From Phycisphaera sp. (lineage in GTDB: Bacteria > Planctomycetota > Phycisphaerae > Phycisphaerales > Phycisphaeraceae), in NCBI GenBank assembly GCA_029287335.1, contig JARFRI010000148.1, forward strand, positions 1 to 24,605: DNA of 24,605 bases, written 5' to 3'. The position numbers were made by a program, and so were the translations under genes. Positions within the stretch are counted from its first letter, which is position 1, and each line of letters starts with the position of its first letter. Shown one piece after another: positions 7,972 to 14,729 of the stretch. The notes under the pieces were generated by a model. It did not search any database. It was given only the letters and a program-made list of their open reading frames with translations, and had not been told where the DNA came from.

Positions 7972-8643
7972 TCACGAGACCATGATCTTGTCCGCTGCCG
8001 ACAGGCCCAGTGTCGTGGGGTTGCGTCGGCCGACCTTCAGGGTGACCGCGTCTGCGTCTTCGTTGATATCGACGATGTGCAGCTTGGTGTCGGGCAGCAG
8101 GCCTAACGATTCGGCCAGTTTGAGGAAGCTCGGGGCGGTGTCCAGCAGTCGCCCGACGGTCACGCGCTGTCCAGGTTTGCAGCGTGATAACGGCCGCATC
8201 GCGATGCGGCGCATCTTGCCGTTGGCCGGTGGGATGGGTGAGCCGTGCGGGTCGGTGGTGGGGTGGCCCAGCAGGGCGTCGAGCCGATCAAGCACTTTTT
8301 CGGAAATCGCGTGCTCCAAGACCTCTGCCTCCGCATGGACCTCGGCCCAGTCCAGCCCCAGGTGCTGGACGAGGAACGTCTCGACGATGCGGTGCCGGCG
8401 CAGTACCCCCAGCGCGACCTTTTCGCCTTTCGCGGTGAGCCTTGCACCGCGGCGGGGGGTGTAGCGCATCAGCCCGTCGTCGGCGAAGCGTTTGACCATC
8501 GTCGTCGCGGTGCCCGGCGTGACGCCGACGCTGTCTGCAAGCTGACCCAGCGGGATCGGCGTGCGGTCGTCGCTGCGCTGCTGGAGTTGATAAAGCTCTT
8601 TGAGGTAGTTTTGTGCGGTGGTGGTCTGTGGCATGGTTGACAT
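7972..8643 (-). CDS. DtxR/MntR-family metal-dependent transcriptional regulator
   Basis: The 223-residue product has the full three-domain DtxR layout. The winged helix-turn-helix is at about 28-70 (PLGQLADSVGVTPGTATTMV, LTAKGEKVA). The dimerisation and metal-binding domain spans about 80-138, and a FeoA/SH3-like domain lies at about 145-222. Candidate metal ligands are H84, E88, H103, E107, E110 and H111, with the spacing of DtxR H79/E83/H98/C102/E105/H106; a Glu replaces the Cys, as in manganese-type regulators. The residue equivalent to DtxR Met10 or MntR Asp8 appears to be Asn12, so the preferred metal cannot be told. It is divergent from the porin and transporter genes and probably represses them. 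The start is the ATG at 8643; the ATG at 8634 is an alternative. Neither has a Shine-Dalgarno sequence. Confidence 0.93.
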   Translation of the reverse strand: MSTMPQTTTAQNYLKELYQLQQRSDDRTPIPLGQLADSVGVTPGTATTMVKRFADDGLMRYTPRRGARLTAKGEKVALGVLRRHRIVETFLVQHLGLDWAEVHAEAEVLEHAISEKVLDRLDALLGHPTTDPHGSPIPPANGKMRRIAMRPLSRCKPGQRVTVGRLLDTAPSFLKLAESLGLLPDTKLHIVDINEDADAVTLKVGRRNPTTLGLSAADKIMVS

Positions 8644-8664
8644 CGCGGTAATTGACGTTATGAT
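8637..8664 (+). promoter_or_regulatory. Sigma70-type promoter for the porin gene
   Basis: TTGACA at 8637-8642 is a perfect -35 box. TATGAT at 8659-8664 is a five-of-six -10 box, with a 16-bp spacer. Transcription would start near 8671-8672. The -35 overlaps the first codons of the divergent regulator gene. The predicted start site lies only one or two bases before the porin ATG at 8673. Confidence 0.7.
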
Positions 8665-8672
8665 AACTCACC

Positions 8673-9965
8673 ATGAAAACTTTGAACGTTCAAAATGCAG
8701 ACTTCGTACAATCAATATCCGTTTGGGCTGCGATCCTGGTCTCCGCCAGCGTATTCGCGCAGCAGGCCGAGCCCGGCAGGCAAGCCCCCGTCGACACACA
8801 CGGACACGAACTGGTTGAGGTCGGGCCATCGCTCTGGGAGCGTAACCACCTGCTGGACGAACCGGCCGGGGCGCGCTCATCGCTGGAGGAGGCGGGGGTG
8901 GTGATTGACGCGGTGCTCTTTGCGGACCTTTCCAAGAACATCAGCGGCGGCGTCAACCCCGCGGGGACATTCCGCCACCTCTTCGATTTCTCGATCCAGT
9001 GGGACCTTGCGCCCTTGCTCGGTGTGGAGGGCGGCACCTTCTTCGTCGACTTCCAGACCCAGGAAGGCCAGGACGGCTCGGTCGAGACCGGCGACTTGCA
9101 GGCTTACTCCAACATCGATGCCCCGGACTTCACCGCGCTGTACGAAGTCTGGTACCAGCAATTGCTTTTTGACGGGGCGGCACGTATCAAGGCGGGTAAG
9201 ATCGATGTCAATGCAGACTTCGCGTTTGTTGATAACGGCGGGGAGTTCATCCATTCTTCGCCGGGCTTTAGTCCAACGATCTTTGTGCTGCCGACGTACC
9301 CCGACCCGTCTTTCGGGCTCATGGGTTTTGTTGGCGAGGGCGGGGGCTTGTATGCCGGCGGCGGCGTTTTTGACGGGGCGCTGCAGGAAGGCATCTCGAC
9401 GGGCACACGCGGGCCTTCAACCTTGTTTGGCGACCCGGCGGACCTGTTCCTGATCGGCGAGGCGGGCTATGTCTGGGGTGATGAAGATGATGCGCAACTG
9501 CCCGGGCGAATCGCGGGCGGCCTCTGGCACCACACCGGCGGTTTCGCGACCTTTGCAGGCGGTGTGGAGGACGGCACGACGGGGCTGTACCTCGTCTTCG
9601 ATCAACAACTGTATGCCGAGCCGGGGGGCGATGGTCAGGGCGTCTTTTTCTTCGCCCAGTATGGCTACGCCGACGCCGAGGTGAGCGCGGTGGAGCACCA
9701 TGTCGGCGCGGGCGTGCAATGGGTCGGCCTGATCCCCGATCGGGATGCGGACGTGGCGGGGCTGATGTTGAGTTATGCCAGGCTCAGCGATGAGGCCGGC
9801 GCGGGGTTCACGGATGACGCGGAGACGGCGGTCGAGTTGTTTTACAAAGCACACCTCACGCCCTGGCTGTCGCTGAAGCCCGACCTGCAGTACATCGCCA
9901 ACCCCGGCGGAGCGGGCCTGGACGATGCCTGGGTGGCCACGCTGCGATTAGAACTGGTTTTTTGA
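8673..9965 (+). CDS. OprB-family outer-membrane porin, probably part of the metal-uptake regulon
   Basis: The product has 430 residues. A signal-peptide-like segment (about residues 13-29, ending SVFAQQ) is followed by a long beta-barrel pattern of alternating hydrophobic residues, Gly and aromatics, and a terminal Phe (LRLELVF) typical of outer-membrane barrels. Blocks such as GGTFFVDFQTQEGQ, KAGKIDVNADFAFVDNGGEF and the late SLKPDLQYIANPGG resemble carbohydrate-selective porin OprB. The name of that family need not give the substrate. Position between a DtxR-type regulator and a metal ABC transporter suggests metal-ion entry, as for the manganese porin MnoP of Bradyrhizobium. The ATG at 8673 gives an unusually long polar n-region containing Asp, has no Shine-Dalgarno sequence and places an operator inside the gene. 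A leaderless message or a later start is possible. Confidence 0.82.
   Translation: MKTLNVQNADFVQSISVWAAILVSASVFAQQAEPGRQAPVDTHGHELVEVGPSLWERNHLLDEPAGARSSLEEAGVVIDAVLFADLSKNISGGVNPAGTFRHLFDFSIQWDLAPLLGVEGGTFFVDFQTQEGQDGSVETGDLQAYSNIDAPDFTALYEVWYQQLLFDGAARIKAGKIDVNADFAFVDNGGEFIHSSPGFSPTIFVLPTYPDPSFGLMGFVGEGGGLYAGGGVFDGALQEGISTGTRGPSTLFGDPADLFLIGEAGYVWGDEDDAQLPGRIAGGLWHHTGGFATFAGGVEDGTTGLYLVFDQQLYAEPGGDGQGVFFFAQYGYADAEVSAVEHHVGAGVQWVGLIPDRDADVAGLMLSYARLSDEAGAGFTDDAETAVELFYKAHLTPWLSLKPDLQYIANPGGAGLDDAWVATLRLELVF
8681..8694. promoter_or_regulatory. Palindromic operator candidate (DtxR/MntR-type box 1)
   Basis: TTTGAACGTTCAAA is a perfect 14-bp palindrome about 10-23 bases downstream of the predicted porin transcription start. 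It lies between the divergent regulator and the porin coding region, and inside the porin open frame if the ATG at 8673 is used. A similar palindrome precedes the binding-protein gene at 9975-9988. Binding by the adjacent DtxR-family protein is inferred from position and symmetry. Confidence 0.65.
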
Positions 9966-9974
9966 GTTTGATAC

Positions 9975-9988
9975 TTTGAATGGTCAAA
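9975..9988. promoter_or_regulatory. Palindromic operator candidate (box 2)
   Basis: TTTGAATGGTCAAA matches box 1 at 8681-8694 in 11 of 14 positions and keeps both outer TTTGA and TCAAA arms. It lies just after the porin stop and upstream of the metal-binding lipoprotein gene, between a TTGATA (9968-9973) and TAGAAT (9994-9999). Those two hexamers could be promoter parts, but their 20-bp spacing is too long to be convincing. Confidence 0.6.
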
Positions 9989-9996
9989 CCTACTAG

Positions 9997-10010
9997 AATG
10001 AACTTTCAAC
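9997..10010. promoter_or_regulatory. Possible weaker operator half (box 3), 22 bp from box 2
   Basis: AATGAACTTTCAAC keeps the central TGAA-NN-TTCAA core of the boxes at 8681 and 9975. Its centre is 22 bp, about two helical turns, from the centre of box 2, which would suit two dimers binding on one face of the DNA. It ends just before the Shine-Dalgarno sequence of the next gene. The match is imperfect and could be chance. Confidence 0.35.
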
Positions 10011-10021
10011 AAAGGAATACA

Positions 10022-10969
10022 ATGAGACTCGCTCAAAATAGGATGAAGATGGCTATGCTCGCGTTTGCCTTGCTAATGAGTATGGTCTTTGTCAGCGGCT
10101 GCGGCGGTTCGGATGTAAAGGGCGGCGATGATCGGCCTACTGTCGTCACGACGACGACGATGATCGAAGACCTCGCCCGTGTCATCGGTGGTGAAGAAGT
10201 CAACGTCATCGGCATCATGAAGACCGGCGAAGACCCGCACCTCTACGATGTCAAGCCCAAGGACGCGACGACGATTCGCAAGGCCGACCTTGTCCTGATG
10301 AACGGGCTGCACCTGGAAGCGACGCTCGACACGATTGTTAAAGAACAAGCGGCTGGAAGGTATGTCGCGCTCGCCGAGCAGCAGGGCATCACGCCGCTGA
10401 GCGGTGCCGATGGTCTTGAAGTCGCCTCGGACCCGCACTGCTGGATGGATACGCGTTTTTACGGGCTATACGCGATTGAGGCCGCCGCCGCGTTGAGTGA
10501 GGTCGCGCCCGAGCACGAAGCGTTGTTTAAGGAGCGACTGCTTGCCTATCTGGATGAATTGATCGAGTTGGACGCGTGGATCAAAGCACGCTTCGACGAA
10601 GTGCCCGAGCAGCAACGTGTGATCGTCACCGGACACGACGCATTCGCCTACTTCGGAAGGTCCTACGGCATCGAGGTGCATGGGCTGATCGGCATCAGCA
10701 CCGAACAGGATCCCACGCCGCAGGATATCGAGCAACTCAAACGACTCATTCGCGACAACGGCATCCGCGCGGTGTTCCCCGAGAGTTCGCTGGGAGGCAG
10801 CCTGATTCAGCTCCTAGACAAGGTCGCGGCCGACACCGGCGCGGTCGTTGGTAAGGAGTTGCACAGCGACTCGCTCGGCGCGCCGGGCACGGCTGCGGGG
10901 ACGTACCTCGGCATGATGCGTCACAATACGAACACCATCGTCGATGCGCTCAAGGGCGGCCGAGAATGA
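10022..10969 (+). CDS. Metal ABC transporter substrate-binding lipoprotein (ZnuA/TroA/MntA family)
   Basis: This is a cluster A-I periplasmic metal-binding protein of 315 residues. The signal segment ends in a lipobox VSGC with Cys27, so it should be lipid-anchored. Four ligand positions are recognisable: H73 (GEDPHLYDVKP), H139 (SDPHCWMD), H205 (VTGHDAFAYFG) and D283 (LHSDSLG). This His-His-His-Asp set matches TroA; strict manganese binders usually have Glu at the third site. There is no long His-rich loop as in many ZnuA proteins. The sequence does not decide between Mn, Zn and Fe. The ATG at 10022 is chosen because AAAGGA lies five bases upstream; the frame is open from 9980, but the extra residues would bury the signal peptide. 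It overlaps the ATPase gene by four bases (ATGA). Confidence 0.92.
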   Translation: MRLAQNRMKMAMLAFALLMSMVFVSGCGGSDVKGGDDRPTVVTTTTMIEDLARVIGGEEVNVIGIMKTGEDPHLYDVKPKDATTIRKADLVLMNGLHLEATLDTIVKEQAAGRYVALAEQQGITPLSGADGLEVASDPHCWMDTRFYGLYAIEAAAALSEVAPEHEALFKERLLAYLDELIELDAWIKARFDEVPEQQRVIVTGHDAFAYFGRSYGIEVHGLIGISTEQDPTPQDIEQLKRLIRDNGIRAVFPESSLGGSLIQLLDKVAADTGAVVGKELHSDSLGAPGTAAGTYLGMMRHNTNTIVDALKGGRE

Positions 10970-11787
10970 TCGAACACGCGAGCACACAAGTTGAAACAGC
11001 CATCGCCGCGGTCCGAGCAGAGGGCGTGACAGTCGCGTATGACGCCCGGCCGGTGCTGCGCTCGGTGTCGTTCACCGTGCCGCGCGGCGGGATGGTCGGC
11101 GTCATCGGCCCCAACGGCGCGGGCAAGAGCACACTGCTTAAGTGCATGCTCGGGTTGATCAAACCCGACTACGGCCACATCGAGATCTTCGGTCAGCCCG
11201 CCAAGGAAGCCCGCCGCGAGGTCGCGTATGTGCCACAGACCGAGGCGGTGGATTGGGACTTCCCGGTGACGGTGCAGGATGTGGTACTGATGGGCCGAGC
11301 GCTGGAGGGGTTTCTCGGTTGGCCTCGTCGTAAGGACCACGAGCGAGCACATCACGCGCTCGAGCAAGTCGGCATGACACCGTTTGCCCGCCGGCATATC
11401 CGCCAACTCTCCGGCGGCCAGCAGCGACGTGTCTTCCTCGCACGGGCGCTGTGCCAAGAGGCGGAGTTACTGCTGCTCGACGAACCATTCGCTGGCGTCG
11501 ATGCGTCATCGGAGCAAGCGATCTTTACGCTGATCGACGATATCCGCGACTTAGGTAAGACCGTGATCGTGGTGAACCATGACCTGTCGATCCTCGAGCG
11601 ATTCGACCATGTGCTGATGCTCAATCAGCGGGTCATTACGCACGGCCCGCCGAGCGAGGTTGTTAACGACGCAAACCTCTCGGCGACGTATGGCGGCCGG
11701 CTCGCGCTGCTCGATGAGGCGGACGAAACACTGCGACAACGCATTGCAAAGGAAGACAAGCATCTTACTCGCACAGCTCCAGATTGA
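10966..11787 (+). CDS. Metal ABC transporter ATP-binding protein (TroB/MntB/ZnuC type)
   Basis: This 273-residue protein powers the importer from the cytosolic side. Walker A is GPNGAGKST (48-56), the Q-loop is in AYVPQTEAVDWDFPVTVQDV (87-106), the signature is LSGGQQRR (148-155), Walker B is LLLLDEPFAGVD (168-179), and a switch His lies in VVNHD. The Q-loop block VDWDFPVTVQDVVLMGR is characteristic of the Mn/Zn/Fe importer subfamily. The start codon overlaps the stop of the binding-protein gene, showing translational coupling. The 3' end overlaps the permease frame. Confidence 0.95.
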   Translation: MIEHASTQVETAIAAVRAEGVTVAYDARPVLRSVSFTVPRGGMVGVIGPNGAGKSTLLKCMLGLIKPDYGHIEIFGQPAKEARREVAYVPQTEAVDWDFPVTVQDVVLMGRALEGFLGWPRRKDHERAHHALEQVGMTPFARRHIRQLSGGQQRRVFLARALCQEAELLLLDEPFAGVDASSEQAIFTLIDDIRDLGKTVIVVNHDLSILERFDHVLMLNQRVITHGPPSEVVNDANLSATYGGRLALLDEADETLRQRIAKEDKHLTRTAPD

Positions 11788-13051
11788 TTCCAGCCAGATC
11801 TTCGCACCGTGGCAGTACTGGCTCCCGCAAACGCTGGGCAGTATCGCCATCGGCGTGACGTGCGGTGTGTTGGGATGCTTCGTCGTGCTGCGACGCATGG
11901 CATTGATCGGCGATGCGCTATCGCACTCGATCCTGCCGGGCGTAGTGGGGGCCCTGTTGTTGTTTGGGTTGGTCGGTGCGAACGAAAAGTGGCTACCACT
12001 GTGGCTGCTCGGCGGAGCGATGGTCGCGGGACTCTTAACCGCTGTCATCATTAGCATCGTCCACCGTCATAGCCGAACCAAGGAAGACTCTGCCATCGGT
12101 ATCGCGTTTACCGCCATGTTTGCGCTCGGGCTTATCGCGATCAGTTCCCTGCCCCGCGGCACGCACTTCGACCTTAAGTGCTTTGTCTATGGCGAACCTT
12201 TAGCCATCGCGGCACCGGACCTCTGGCTCATGGGCATCATCTGCCCGTTGGTGCTGCTCATCGTCGCGCTGATGTACCAACGCCTCAAGCTCATCAGCTT
12301 CGACCCGATCGGGGCCAGCGCACTGGGTGTCCCGGTGCAATTCGTCCACTACCTGCTGATGGGCATGTTGGCGGCGACGATCGTCGCGGGCATTAAGTCC
12401 ACCGGCGTCATCCTCGTCGTCGCCATGGTCATCACCCCTGCCAGTGCCGCGTACCAACTGACCAACCGCCTATGGGTCATGCTGCTCCTGGCTGGCTCGA
12501 TCGGGGGGCTGTCAGCAGGTCTTGGCATGATGTTGGCCTTTACCGTCAACGCACCGACGGGGCCGTCGATGGTCGTCGTCGTCGTGATCCTCTTTATCCT
12601 GGCGGTGCTGCTCAGCCCGAGCCACGGCTGGGTGTTCGATCAAGTGCGAAAGAGCAGGCTCGCACAGCACGTCGCGCAGGAGGATGTCCTAAAGGCCGTC
12701 TACCGACTCGGTGAGCAGAGAATCGACGACCCCGAACCCGTCGGTGAAGAGACCGGCCTGCCACCTTCGCGCATCCGTAAGTCGATCACCAGACTCGTGC
12801 AAGAAGGTCTCATGCGCGTCACCAATGGCGTCGCCGCGCTGACCGATGCCGGGCAAAAACACGCACAGGAACTCGTCCGCGCTCACCGCTTGTGGGAGAC
12901 GTACCTCGTCGAGAAGGCGGGCGTCGATCCGTCGGTGGTGCATGACCAGGCGGAACTGTTGGAACACGCCCACGAACTGGCCGAGGCGCTCGACAAGAAA
13001 CTCGGTAAGCCCGAGAAAGACCCCCACGGCTCACAGATCCCGCGCGGTTAA
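11744..13051 (+). CDS. ABC-3 metal permease fused to a C-terminal DtxR-like metal-sensor domain
   Basis: The N-terminal part (about residues 30-292 from the TTG at 11744) is an ABC-3 family permease with many membrane segments. It contains GCFVVLRRMALIGDALSHS, a hallmark of ZnuB/TroC/MntC permeases. From about residue 305 (nt 12656) the protein becomes soluble. It shows a winged helix-turn-helix (LPPSRIRKSITRLVQEGLMR), then a DtxR-type metal and dimer domain with H381, E385, H400, E404, E407 and H408, and the DPHGSQIP end also found in the stand-alone regulator. There is no FeoA-like domain. A DtxR domain fused to a permease is known from Chlamydia YtgCR. The start is unclear: the frame is open from 11660, TTG 11744 lies inside the ATPase gene, and the best Shine-Dalgarno (AAGGAAG, 11748-11754) precedes an ATC at 11762. 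No second permease gene follows. Confidence 0.88.
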   Translation: MQRKTSILLAQLQIDSSQIFAPWQYWLPQTLGSIAIGVTCGVLGCFVVLRRMALIGDALSHSILPGVVGALLLFGLVGANEKWLPLWLLGGAMVAGLLTAVIISIVHRHSRTKEDSAIGIAFTAMFALGLIAISSLPRGTHFDLKCFVYGEPLAIAAPDLWLMGIICPLVLLIVALMYQRLKLISFDPIGASALGVPVQFVHYLLMGMLAATIVAGIKSTGVILVVAMVITPASAAYQLTNRLWVMLLLAGSIGGLSAGLGMMLAFTVNAPTGPSMVVVVVILFILAVLLSPSHGWVFDQVRKSRLAQHVAQEDVLKAVYRLGEQRIDDPEPVGEETGLPPSRIRKSITRLVQEGLMRVTNGVAALTDAGQKHAQELVRAHRLWETYLVEKAGVDPSVVHDQAELLEHAHELAEALDKKLGKPEKDPHGSQIPRG

Positions 13052-13536
13052 GGTGAAGATTCTTCAAGCGCCGGTTGATCAGTTAGTGAAGAGCCTTGGC
13101 TATCGACGTCATTTAACTCAGTGTCATCAGCCGGCGTTGGCTGGTTCGGTATGGACTGAAGGACGCTTGGACTGGCTTGCGCGGGCACGGCGATGGATGA
13201 AGAACCAGAGTCCGCCATAGACAGAAAAAACACTGAGCCGCAACACCCCAGTGTCAGAAGCCCGCCACAGATCAAGGTCAGCGCGATCCCCGTCTTTCTT
13301 GAGCCGGACGCCCCGCGGTTGATGCCGACCATACGCAGGTCCGCGCCGCACTCGGGGCAGTTAAGCGCTTCGAGTCCGCGCACCGCGTAACCACAGCCGC
13401 CACAGGCCATCTCGCCTTTTGTGCCGCCTTTGCCGCTGGTGATCCACAGGATGATGCCGTAGACCAGCCCGCCGAGGATCAGCAGTAAAAGAAGCAGGGG
13501 CAGCAGTGCGATGGTCGCGGCAGGTGTAGCGCTCAT
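13048..13536 (-). CDS. Zinc-ribbon membrane protein of unknown function
   Basis: The product has 162 residues from the ATG at 13536; the frame is open to 13560, but the later ATG puts the first membrane segment (about residues 8-32) at the N-terminus. A four-cysteine zinc ribbon follows: CGGCGYAVRGL, then CPECGADLR. A second membrane segment (about 85-107) and a Pro/Ser/Asp-rich tail end the protein. Ribbons of the form CGY.(V/L)RGL....CPECG are frequent in planctomycete membrane proteins of unknown role. Its stop overlaps the stop of the permease gene in convergent orientation by four bases, leaving no room for a separate terminator. It is divergent from the ATPase gene at 13575, only 38 bases away. 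Confidence 0.8.
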   Translation of the reverse strand: MSATPAATIALLPLLLLLLILGGLVYGIILWITSGKGGTKGEMACGGCGYAVRGLEALNCPECGADLRMVGINRGASGSRKTGIALTLICGGLLTLGCCGSVFFLSMADSGSSSIAVPAQASPSVLQSIPNQPTPADDTELNDVDSQGSSLTDQPALEESSP

Positions 13537-13574
13537 GGCCGTAAGATACCGCATCCCCACCCCGTCCAGCTACC

Positions 13575-14297
13575 ATGCCTGCAACGATGACCGACCATGT
13601 CGCCCGCATTATTGATGTCACGAAGGTTTACCAGAAGGACAAGGCCGCGCCGCCGGTGCATGCACTGCGTGGGGTTGACCTTGACGTCCCGCGGGGCCAG
13701 TACCTTGCGATCATGGGGCCGTCGGGCTCTGGCAAATCGACGCTCATGAATATCATCGGTGCGCTGGATCGGCCGACCGAGGGGCAATACCTGCTTGACG
13801 GCGACGACGTCGCGAAGATGGAAGATGAACAGCTCAGCAAGGTGCGCGGCAAACGGTTGGGCTTTGTGTTCCAGGCCTTTAACTTGATCCCGCAGTTGAC
13901 GGTGTTGGATAACGTCGTCGTGCCAGTGTTTTATCAGGGGATACCCGCCAGTGAGCGACGCGATCGAGCCGAGGCGGTGTTGAAACGCGTCGAGTTGGGT
14001 GATCGATTGTCGCACCGTCCCAGCCAGTTGTCCGGCGGTCAGATGCAGCGCGTCGCGATCGCACGTGCACTGGTGAATGAACCGAGTCTTCTACTGGCCG
14101 ACGAACCCACGGGCAACCTGGACACGAAGACCGGCGACGCGATCCTCGCGTTGTTCGACGAACTGCACGAGCAAGGCCTCACTATCGCCATGGTCACCCA
14201 CGACCCGGCCATGGAAAAGCGCGTGCAACGGATCGTGCGATTACTGGACGGCTTGATCAGCCAAGATGTTGCGGGCGGGAAGACGGTGCTGGTTTAG
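13575..14297 (+). CDS. ABC transporter ATP-binding protein, LolD/MacB type
   Basis: The 240-residue product has Walker A GPSGSGKST, a Q-loop in FVFQAFNLIPQLTVLDNV, signature LSGGQMQRVAIARAL, Walker B LLLADEPTGNLD and switch His in MVTHD. The DEPTGNLD and FNLIPQLTVLDNV forms point to the MacB/LolD/FtsE-like group, which works with FtsX-type permeases in lipoprotein release, efflux or cell-envelope processes. No permease gene is adjacent: a zinc-ribbon protein gene diverges upstream, and downstream is a repeat element and a convergent gene. The start could be ATG 13575 or ATG 13587. No Shine-Dalgarno sequence is visible. The subfamily assignment beyond MacB/LolD-like is not possible from sequence alone. 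Confidence 0.9.
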   Translation: MPATMTDHVARIIDVTKVYQKDKAAPPVHALRGVDLDVPRGQYLAIMGPSGSGKSTLMNIIGALDRPTEGQYLLDGDDVAKMEDEQLSKVRGKRLGFVFQAFNLIPQLTVLDNVVVPVFYQGIPASERRDRAEAVLKRVELGDRLSHRPSQLSGGQMQRVAIARALVNEPSLLLADEPTGNLDTKTGDAILALFDELHEQGLTIAMVTHDPAMEKRVQRIVRLLDGLISQDVAGGKTVLV

Positions 14298-14316
14298 TTC
14301 ACGGATTTGAGGTAAC

Positions 14317-14498
14317 AAGGCAGCGCTTCGCTTCACCACAGAGGCACAGAGATCGCAGAGAACACAGAGCAAGGCAAATATCTTTTTTCGATAAGGTTTT
14401 TGGGATTGCTCTGTGCAATCCGTGTGCTCTGTGCCTCTGTGGTGAAGCGAAGCGCTGAATTGAATCAGTAGATATGTGTGCGATCTGTGGATGAAAAC
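14317..14498. repeat. Imperfect inverted-repeat element, copy 2
   Basis: The core is a long hairpin: 14321-14351 pairs perfectly with 14427-14457 (31 bp). The pairing continues imperfectly inward through the CACAGAG-type words, leaving a loop around 14377-14405. The first 23 bases (14317-14339) are identical to 164-186 of copy 1. The right end 14478-14498 (GTGCGATCTGTGGATGAAAAC) differs from 330-350 of copy 1 at only two positions. The element fills the gap between two convergent genes and may act as a two-way transcription barrier, though no T-run is seen. Confidence 0.85.
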
Positions 14499-14695
14499 TA
14501 AATCCCATCCGCCTGTTCGTATTCCTTGAACTCGCCGCGTGCGCTTGCTTCGGCGACGTACTTCTCAAACTCCTTGTGCTGATAGCTGATGAAGATGAAC
14601 GCGTGCTGGAGCGTGAGCCACTCGATGTCGGTTTGGTCTTCACCGAGGTCTTTGCGCATCCGATTAAGTTCGGCCAAAAGGGGTTCTGGTTTCAT
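14498..14695 (-). CDS. Small hypothetical protein, 65 residues
   Basis: This is a short charged protein beginning MKPEPLLAELNRMRKDLGED and ending in a Glu/Lys-rich stretch, probably mostly helical and cytosolic. The frame is open upstream to 14938, but that part overlaps the esterase gene, so the ATG at 14695 is the sensible start. It lies 34 bases after the esterase gene on the same strand and may be co-transcribed. Its TAG stop uses the last base of repeat copy 2. I recognise no family. The balanced amino-acid composition, unlike the Arg/Pro/Ser-rich shadow frames nearby, argues that it is real. Confidence 0.6.
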   Translation of the reverse strand: MKPEPLLAELNRMRKDLGEDQTDIEWLTLQHAFIFISYQHKEFEKYVAEASARGEFKEYEQADGI

Positions 14696-14729
14696 GTCGG
14701 CATGATAGAGCAAGAAAAAGCACGATGTG

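Noticed and set aside
10022..13051. Assigning the importer specifically to manganese, zinc or iron
   Set aside because: The His-His-His-Asp ligand set and regulator residues fit more than one metal, so no specific gene symbols were given.
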